Source of the DNA: JALZAA01 sp035316025
Lineage (GTDB): Bacteria > Actinomycetota > Acidimicrobiia > IMCC26256 > JACDBD01
NCBI GenBank assembly: GCA_035316025.1
Contig: DATFXL010000030.1
Location: forward strand, 1 to 26,641
DNA: 26,641 nt
Direction of reading: 5' to 3'
A program made the translations under genes and the position numbers. Shown here in pieces: positions 22,334 through 26,641 of the stretch (the first letter of the stretch is position 1; each line of letters opens with the position of its first letter). Below the pieces are notes generated by a model that did not search any database, had not been told where the DNA came from, and saw nothing but the letters and a program-made list of their open reading frames with translations.

Positions 22334-23101
22334 CTAACTCGTCAAGATGTACGCGAAGAGGATGAGAGCGACAGCGGAATAGACGAATCCGGCGATGATC
22401 GCATTGCGGTGCGTGTCGTAGATAACGCGTAGGCCGCCCGGGCTCGTGCCTCCCAAAAGGCCGAGCGCGTTCAACTCGAGCAGGCCCCAGATGATGACCC
22501 AGATGATCCAGAACACCGCTCGTTTGCTTCCTGAGGTGAGGTCGCTCTCGTACGGGAAGTGCGACGTACCCACCATGAAGATCAGCATCGGAAGTGAGTA
22601 GATCGTGTTCTGGCGCGAAGCCAGGGCTCCCTTACGCGCGGCCTTCGCGGCAGCCGGGTCGGCCTCCCCGCCGGCCTGGACGTTGCGGGCGTTCGCGATG
22701 ACGACCTTCTGGTTCGGCCAGATGACGAGCCAGACGTTCAGGAACATCGTCACCGCAAGGAGGACTCCTGCATAGATGCTGATGCCATGCAGGCTCTTCG
22801 CATAATCGGAGCTGAACAACTGGGTCTTGCCTGCCGCGTCGACCTGGAACAACAGGAGCAAGATGCCGCTGACCAGGGTGGCGGCAGCGGCCCATCGGAA
22901 CCACCACAGCGCCCGGGACGTGAGCTTGTCGATGGCATTGTTGCGGGCCGCCGGCTCCATCTCGGCGTAGGCAGGGACCTGCACGAAGTTGAAGAAGTAC
23001 AGGAGCCCGATCCACGTGATGCCGACGAAGACGTGCGTCCACCGGGATAGGTAGGAGAACCCCGACCGGGAGAAGATGTCGAGCGCCGAGCCCAGGACCA
23101 T
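22334..23101 (-). CDS. PuuD-type (urate oxidase N-terminal domain) membrane protein
   Basis: Integral membrane protein of 255 residues with about six to seven hydrophobic helices. Recognisable are SRWTHVFVGITWIGLLYFFN, NAIDKLTSRALWWFRWAAAA, LVSGILLLLF, GISIYAGVLLAVTMFLNVWL and ASRQNTIYSLPMLIFMVGTS. This pattern fits the membrane domain of PuuD, the urate hydroxylase that passes electrons to a cytochrome; here the C-terminal cytochrome c domain (CxxCH) is missing. Start ATG 23101 has GAGGGGGG eight bases upstream; an upstream ATG would add an unlikely tail. It is divergent from the selenoprotein candidate with 59 bases between, where a TACGTT on the minus strand could serve as its -10 element. 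Whether it acts on urate is unknown. Confidence 0.75.
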   Translation of the reverse strand: MVLGSALDIFSRSGFSYLSRWTHVFVGITWIGLLYFFNFVQVPAYAEMEPAARNNAIDKLTSRALWWFRWAAAATLVSGILLLLFQVDAAGKTQLFSSDYAKSLHGISIYAGVLLAVTMFLNVWLVIWPNQKVVIANARNVQAGGEADPAAAKAARKGALASRQNTIYSLPMLIFMVGTSHFPYESDLTSGSKRAVFWIIWVIIWGLLELNALGLLGGTSPGGLRVIYDTHRNAIIAGFVYSAVALILFAYILTS

Positions 23102-23148
23102 GCCGAACCCCCCTCGTTGAGACCGCCGGGGAACGTAGCACGGAGAGC

Positions 23149-23154
23149 TAGCGT
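23149..23154 (+). promoter_or_regulatory. Putative -10 element of a leaderless transcript (selenoprotein candidate)
   Basis: TAGCGT fits TAnnnT and ends six bases before GTG 23161, which has no Shine-Dalgarno sequence. It overlaps the perfect ten-base palindrome GCGTGCACGC (23151-23160). Confidence 0.4.
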
Positions 23155-23160
23155 GCACGC
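23151..23160. repeat. Perfect 10-base palindrome before the selenoprotein start
   Basis: GCGTGCACGC equals its own reverse complement and fills the space between the -10 hexamer and the GTG. It could be an operator for this gene; at this GC content it could also be chance. Confidence 0.3.
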
Positions 23161-24228
23161 GTGATCCTCACGCAGCTCGACCTGGCTCCCGATGAGCTCC
23201 GCCGGCATACCGGCTGGGAGCTCAAGCCCGAAGGCCTGTGCAAGGACGAACGCTGTGTGCTGCTCCCCTCCGATGCCCGCACCGACGGTCGACTCGACAT
23301 GACGGTGGTCGCCGACTGTCTCGGCATGCCGCTGGTGCACGACGAACGCCACGAAATCTGGTCCCTGGGGCCGGAGTGTGGAGATCACGTGCTCACCTCG
23401 GCCGAGCTGCCGGCGATCGTGCTCGAGGACGTCGACGGGCGGCCGTTCGACCTCGCCTCCCTGCGCGGCGAGAAGGTGCTGATCGCGGCGTGGGCTTCGT
23501 GGTGAGGCTGCCGCATGGCGCTGCCCGTGTGGCGGCAACTGCGAACTGAGCTCCACCCCGAAGGTCTCGAGATCGTCACCGTCGCCCTCGACCTCGAGGT
23601 CGACGCGGCCCGTTCGTGGATCGAGCGGTCCAGCGCCGAGCATCCCCAGCTCGTGGACACGGCCCACAAGCTCGACGAGATGCTGGGCATCCTCAACGTC
23701 CCCACCGCCTTGTGGGTCGACGAGGACGGGATGATCGTCCGGCCCCCGCACACGGCGGCGGTCGAGCGCTACGACTTCAGCAAGCTCAAAGCGCCGGAGG
23801 GCCTCCCCGACGACCTCGAAGCTCACATCCGGGACATGCTCGAGCAGGTCAAGCGCATCCCGCGCTTCGACGCCGACCACTACGTGGCGGCGTTACGCGA
23901 CTGGGTCCGGCACGGAGCGAGCAGCCGGTACTCGCTCGCGCCGGAGGACGTGCTCCGGCGGTCGGCGCCGCGTTCACGTGCGGTCGCGGAGGCGGCGGCC
24001 GAGTTCGACCTCGGGCAGCATCTCCATCACGCCGGGTACGTCGAGGACGCGCGCACGCACTTCCGTGCCGCCCACCGGCTCCAGCCGGAGAACTGGACCT
24101 ACAAGCGCAACGCCTGGGAGCTCGTCTCCCCCGGCCTCCAGGGCCCGACCGCGTTCTACGACGGCGACTGGCTCGCCGACATCAAGGCCGCCGGTCCCGA
24201 GAACTACTACGCGGCGCCGGACTTTTGA
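23161..24228 (+). CDS. Candidate selenoprotein: thioredoxin-fold (ResA/TlpA-like) protein with in-frame TGA
   Basis: Read through one TGA (23503-23505), this is a single 355-residue protein. Residues 1-80 form a Cys-containing domain (Cys27, 32, 53, 73; TGWELKPEGLCKDERCVLLP). Residues 82-200 are a redoxin domain: LEDVDGRPFDLASLRGEKVL, then WASW-U115-GC117-RMALPVW, LEIVTVALDLEVDAARSWIE and ILNVPTALWVDEDGMIVRPP. A helical TPR-like tail follows (AAEFDLGQHLHHAGYVEDAR). The TGA stands where the family has its first redox Cys, both sides stay in one frame, and a hairpin begins two bases later. I recall a ResA-like group with a WAxxUGC motif but could not check it. GAGG before ATG 23515 would allow a separate second gene; a sequencing error or a mutated Cys codon are other alternatives. 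Cytoplasmic location is expected, since no signal peptide is seen. Confidence 0.8.
23503..23536 (+). promoter_or_regulatory. UGA codon with candidate bacterial SECIS hairpin
   Basis: After the UGA (23503-23505), 23507-23518 pairs with 23525-23536 without a mismatch: 12 pairs, three of them G-U, around the six-base loop CGCUGC. An alternative pairs 23520-23525 with 23531-23536 (six pairs) around the loop CGUGU, whose GU about 24 bases from the UGA resembles the loop read by SelB in E. coli. The two exclude each other. All of it lies within coding sequence, as bacterial SECIS elements do. Confidence 0.65.
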
Positions 24229-24272
24229 GCGTATGCCGGTCTTGCTGAGACAAGTTGACGTGATCTGAGGCA

Positions 24273-24299
24273 TTGACACGCCTTTCGGCATGCTATTAC
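24273..24299 (+). promoter_or_regulatory. Putative promoter of the LysM membrane protein gene
   Basis: A consensus -35 TTGACA (24273-24278) and TATTAC (24294-24299) are separated by 15 bases, slightly short. ATG 24309 follows the hexamer by nine bases and has no Shine-Dalgarno sequence. The remaining bases 24229-24272 show no gene or terminator. Confidence 0.4.
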
Positions 24300-24308
24300 C
24301 GTGCCGGC

Positions 24309-25076
24309 ATGGAGCACGGTCCGAAGGCGCGCCGGGTGTTCGTGCTCGTCGTCGCCGCCGAGGTCGGTGCGGTCGTCGGACTGCATCGCCTGGGCGGCGT
24401 CGACGGTTTCGCGATTCCCCGGCACGACCTCAGCCGGTGGCTGCAGCAGACGCCGAGCGAGGACGTGCTGCTCGCGGGTGTGCGGCTGGCTGCGCTCGTC
24501 GCCGCCTGGTGGCTTCTCGCCACCACGGTTCTCTACCTCGTCGCCCGCGCCGCGCGCCTGCACCGCACCGCGCGCTCGCTCGAGTGGGCGACGCTCCCCG
24601 CTGTGCGCCGCTGGGCGGACCGGGCGGTCGCCGTGTCGATCGTCGCCGCCAGCGCACTCGGCGCCGCCCGTCCCGCGGGCGCCGATCCGCCGCCGACCAC
24701 GACCGCGCCGGCTCCCGTCGTTCTCGAGATCGATCACCGCGGCCACTCGTCGCGCCCCGATCTTCCGTCGGTGACGACCGCACCGTCGCCTTCTCGTCCG
24801 CTGCCACCGGTGACGCCCCCAGTGCCGGTCACACCGCCACCGGGGTCGCCCGCACCGACCTCCGAGGTGACGCACAGGGTCACACCGGGCGAGCACCTGT
24901 GGGCGATCGCGGCCGCCACCCTCGCGACCCGCACAAGCCGTCCCGTCGCGGCCCTCTCCCCCGCCGACATCGCCCCCTTCTGGACGCGCCTCGTCGAACG
25001 CAACCGGGCCCGCGTGCGGTCCGGGAACCCGAGCCTCGTGTACCCGGGCGAGGTGCTGGAGGTGCCACCGGGCTGA
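24309..25076 (+). CDS. Membrane protein with C-terminal LysM-like domain
   Basis: A 255-residue protein. Hydrophobic segments lie at about 9-26 (RVFVLVVAAEVGAVVG), 53-80 (VLLAGVRLAALVAAWWLLAT) and 107-122 (AVAVSIVAASALGAA). A long Pro/Thr/Ser linker (about 125-188) leads to a LysM-like module: THRVTPGEHLWAIAAATLAT, LVERNRARVRSGNPSLVYPG, EVLEVPPG. LysM modules bind peptidoglycan or occur in wall-associated and regulatory proteins of actinobacteria, so the C-terminus probably lies outside the membrane. Start ATG 24309 is supported by the promoter just upstream. Its stop is three bases from that of the convergent dehydrogenase. The specific role is unknown. Confidence 0.72.
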   Translation: MEHGPKARRVFVLVVAAEVGAVVGLHRLGGVDGFAIPRHDLSRWLQQTPSEDVLLAGVRLAALVAAWWLLATTVLYLVARAARLHRTARSLEWATLPAVRRWADRAVAVSIVAASALGAARPAGADPPPTTTAPAPVVLEIDHRGHSSRPDLPSVTTAPSPSRPLPPVTPPVPVTPPPGSPAPTSEVTHRVTPGEHLWAIAAATLATRTSRPVAALSPADIAPFWTRLVERNRARVRSGNPSLVYPGEVLEVPPG

Positions 25077-25079
25077 CGT

Positions 25080-26641
25080 CTACGGGTCGCGCGGCAGCCC
25101 GAGCAGCCGTTCGGCGATGACGTTGCGCTGCACCTCGCTGGTGCCGCCGGCGATCGTCAGGCACCGGTTGAACAGGAAGCCGCGCACCCACATCGCCGCC
25201 TCACCATCCGTGACCGTGCCTTCGCCCCGCAGGAGCTCGAGACCGACTTCCTGCACCCGCTGGTCGTGCTCGACGCCCAGCAGCTTGCGCACCGCCGCCT
25301 CCGACCCGCTGGGATCGGCGCCGCCCAGGGCCTGCAATGTGAGGCGGAACCCGAGGACGCTCAGCGCGTGCTCCTCGGCGACGAGGCTCCCGGCGTCGTC
25401 GAGGGCGACAGGGTCGGAGGCGAGGCCCGCCGCGTCCAGGAGACCGAGCACACCCTGCACGCCGTAGCCGATCGACGACCCGCCACCCATGTACACCCGC
25501 TCGTTGGCGAGCGTCGTGCGGGCGGCGCGCCAGCCGTCGTTGGGTGCACCGACGAGGCAGTCGTCAGGCACGAACACGTCGTTGAAGAACACCTCGTTGA
25601 ACCACGCGTCGCCGGTGAGCTCGCGCAGCGGACGGATGTCGATCCCGGGCGTCTTCATGTCGAGCATGAAGTAGCTGATGCCGTCGTGCTTCGGCGCGTC
25701 GGGATCCGTCCGCGCGATCAGGATCCCCCAGTCGGCATCCTGCGCCATCGAGGTCCAGACCTTCTGACCGTTGACGACCCAGCCGCCGTTGTCGCGCGTC
25801 GCCCGTGTCGTGAGCGCGGCGAGGTCGGATCCTGCACCGGGCTCGCTGAACAGCTGGCACCACGAGATCTCTCCCCGGAGCGTGGCGGGGATCCACCGTT
25901 CCTGCTGCTCGTCGGTGCCGTAGACCATCAGCGGCGGCAGCGCCCACGCGCCGACGCTCAGGTTGGGACGCCGCACCTTCGCCTTCCGGAACTCGTCGTC
26001 GATGACGAGCTGCTCGAGGGCGCCGGCGTCACGACCCCACGGTTTGGGCCACTGCGGGGCGAGATACCCCGCGTCGGCGAGGCGGCGCCGCTGCTCGGCC
26101 GCGTCGAGCGTCTTCACGTCGGCGGCGAACGCACCGACCTCGTCACGCAAGGCCTCGGCTTCCGGGGGCAGGTCCACCGCGAGCCGGCGGCGGGCACCGC
26201 CGCGCGCGGCCTCCGTGGCGCGCACGCGCCACGCCGAGGTGGGACCGATCAGTTGACGAGTCGCGGTCGCACGTTTGAGGTACAGGTGCGCGTCGTGCTC
26301 CCACGTGAAGCCGATGCCGCCGTGCACTTGGATGTTGTCGCGCGCGGCCTTGAAGAACGCATCGGCCGCGTACGCCTTCGCCATCGGCGCAACCACCGGC
26401 AGCTCGGGATCGTCGGCCGCCGTGACCCACAGCGCGTAGTACATCGCCGTCTTCGCGGATTCGATCTCGAGCAGCATGTCGGCGCACTTGTGCTTGATCG
26501 CCTGGAAGGAGCCGATCGGCCGCCCGAACTGCACGCGGTCCTTCGCGTACTGGACGGCCATGTCGAGGCATCGCTGCGCGCCGCCGCACATCTCGGCCGC
26601 CAGCGCGACCGCGGCGTGGTTCAGCGTGCGCTCCAACGCCG
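25080..26641 (-). CDS. Two-domain (fused) acyl-CoA dehydrogenase, FadE34-like (5' partial)
   Basis: The frame runs off the window end, so the N-terminal part is missing; 520 codons are visible. The first 135 or so residues are the C-terminal bundle of one dehydrogenase unit (VQYAKDRVQFGRPIGSFQAI, IQVHGGIGFTWEHDAHLYLK). After a short Arg-rich linker a second, complete unit begins (LPPEAEALRDEVGAFAADV) with WCQLFSEPGAGSDLA, GQKVWTSMAQDADW and a final GGTSEVQRNVIAERLLGLPR. Two tandem units in one chain is the layout of FadE34 (Rv3573c), which in M. tuberculosis acts on sterol side-chain CoA esters, so this gene may extend the sterol theme. A generic fused dehydrogenase is the alternative. The TTG at 26636 is internal, not the start. 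Confidence 0.82.
   Translation of the reverse strand, partial: ALERTLNHAAVALAAEMCGGAQRCLDMAVQYAKDRVQFGRPIGSFQAIKHKCADMLLEIESAKTAMYYALWVTAADDPELPVVAPMAKAYAADAFFKAARDNIQVHGGIGFTWEHDAHLYLKRATATRQLIGPTSAWRVRATEAARGGARRRLAVDLPPEAEALRDEVGAFAADVKTLDAAEQRRRLADAGYLAPQWPKPWGRDAGALEQLVIDDEFRKAKVRRPNLSVGAWALPPLMVYGTDEQQERWIPATLRGEISWCQLFSEPGAGSDLAALTTRATRDNGGWVVNGQKVWTSMAQDADWGILIARTDPDAPKHDGISYFMLDMKTPGIDIRPLRELTGDAWFNEVFFNDVFVPDDCLVGAPNDGWRAARTTLANERVYMGGGSSIGYGVQGVLGLLDAAGLASDPVALDDAGSLVAEEHALSVLGFRLTLQALGGADPSGSEAAVRKLLGVEHDQRVQEVGLELLRGEGTVTDGEAAMWVRGFLFNRCLTIAGGTSEVQRNVIAERLLGLPRDP

Noticed and set aside
23503..23517. Reading TGA 23503-23505 as a true stop with a second gene starting at ATG 23515 (GAGG seven bases upstream).
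   Set aside because: It would cut a thioredoxin fold exactly at its redox motif, leaving both products without a complete domain. Kept only as an alternative in the selenoprotein entry.
24660..24860. Repetitive Pro/Thr codons in the LysM protein as a functional DNA repeat.
   Set aside because: They encode an ordinary low-complexity linker, and the repeat units are irregular.
1..26641. tRNA, rRNA genes or a CRISPR array.
   Set aside because: No cloverleaf-like segment, rRNA-like stretch or regularly spaced direct repeats were noticed on either strand by reading.

Overview
The window is GC-rich (close to 70% by eye) and densely packed. Many GTG starts, 1-8 base gene overlaps, an F420-type LLM oxidoreductase and a steroid ring C/D operon point to an actinobacterium. 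Acidimicrobiia or a relative fits better than Mycobacterium, because the gene order differs from the M. tuberculosis KstR2 regulon and no KstR2-like repressor is present. All family names come from recalled motifs and protein families; no search was run.

Layout. (1) 1-8314, plus strand: a tightly overlapping operon echA20 (5' end cut off by the window) - ipdA - ipdB - ipdC - DUF35 Zn-ribbon/OB protein - Ltp-type thiolase - fadE31-like - fadE32/33-like - fadA6. It matches the last steps of sterol catabolism: opening of rings D and C, then beta-oxidation of the remaining keto-diacyl-CoA. (2) 8315-10152, minus strand: a Gfo/Idh/MocA dehydrogenase and an LLM F420-type oxidoreductase. (3) 10216-12454, plus strand: lower-confidence genes, namely a Zn-ribbon, one-helix, propeller-like membrane protein, a possibly decayed stretch, a small secreted protein and a 32-residue membrane peptide. 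(4) 12471-13762, minus strand: an SDR and a FAS1-like hot-dog dehydratase. (5) 13873-18849, plus strand: SDR, crotonase, thiolase-fold protein without the usual Cys, VOC protein, then a sulfite-oxidase-like molybdoenzyme with a flavin reductase and a DUF6510 Zn-ribbon protein. (6) 18976-22323: a TetR regulator divergent from an acyl-CoA synthetase and an acyl-CoA dehydrogenase. (7) 22334-24228: a PuuD-type membrane protein divergent from a thioredoxin-fold protein. (8) 24309-26641: a LysM membrane protein and, convergent with it, a two-domain acyl-CoA dehydrogenase cut off by the window end.

Most important observation: the gene at 23161-24228 has one in-frame TGA (23503-23505) exactly at the first redox-active residue of its thioredoxin-fold motif (WASW-U-GC). 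A perfectly paired 12-bp hairpin, or alternatively a 6-bp hairpin with a CGUGU loop, starts directly after it. The simplest reading is a selenoprotein with selenocysteine at residue 115 that a standard gene caller would split into two genes.

Regulation: two distant promoters (before the SDR at 13873 and the fadE at 21196) share an identical 11-base block GATACGGTGAC and a TGAC-N6-GTCA inverted repeat, suggesting one regulator, perhaps the TetR encoded here. Three genes lacking a Shine-Dalgarno sequence have a -10-like hexamer exactly six bases before a GTG start, as expected for leaderless transcripts.
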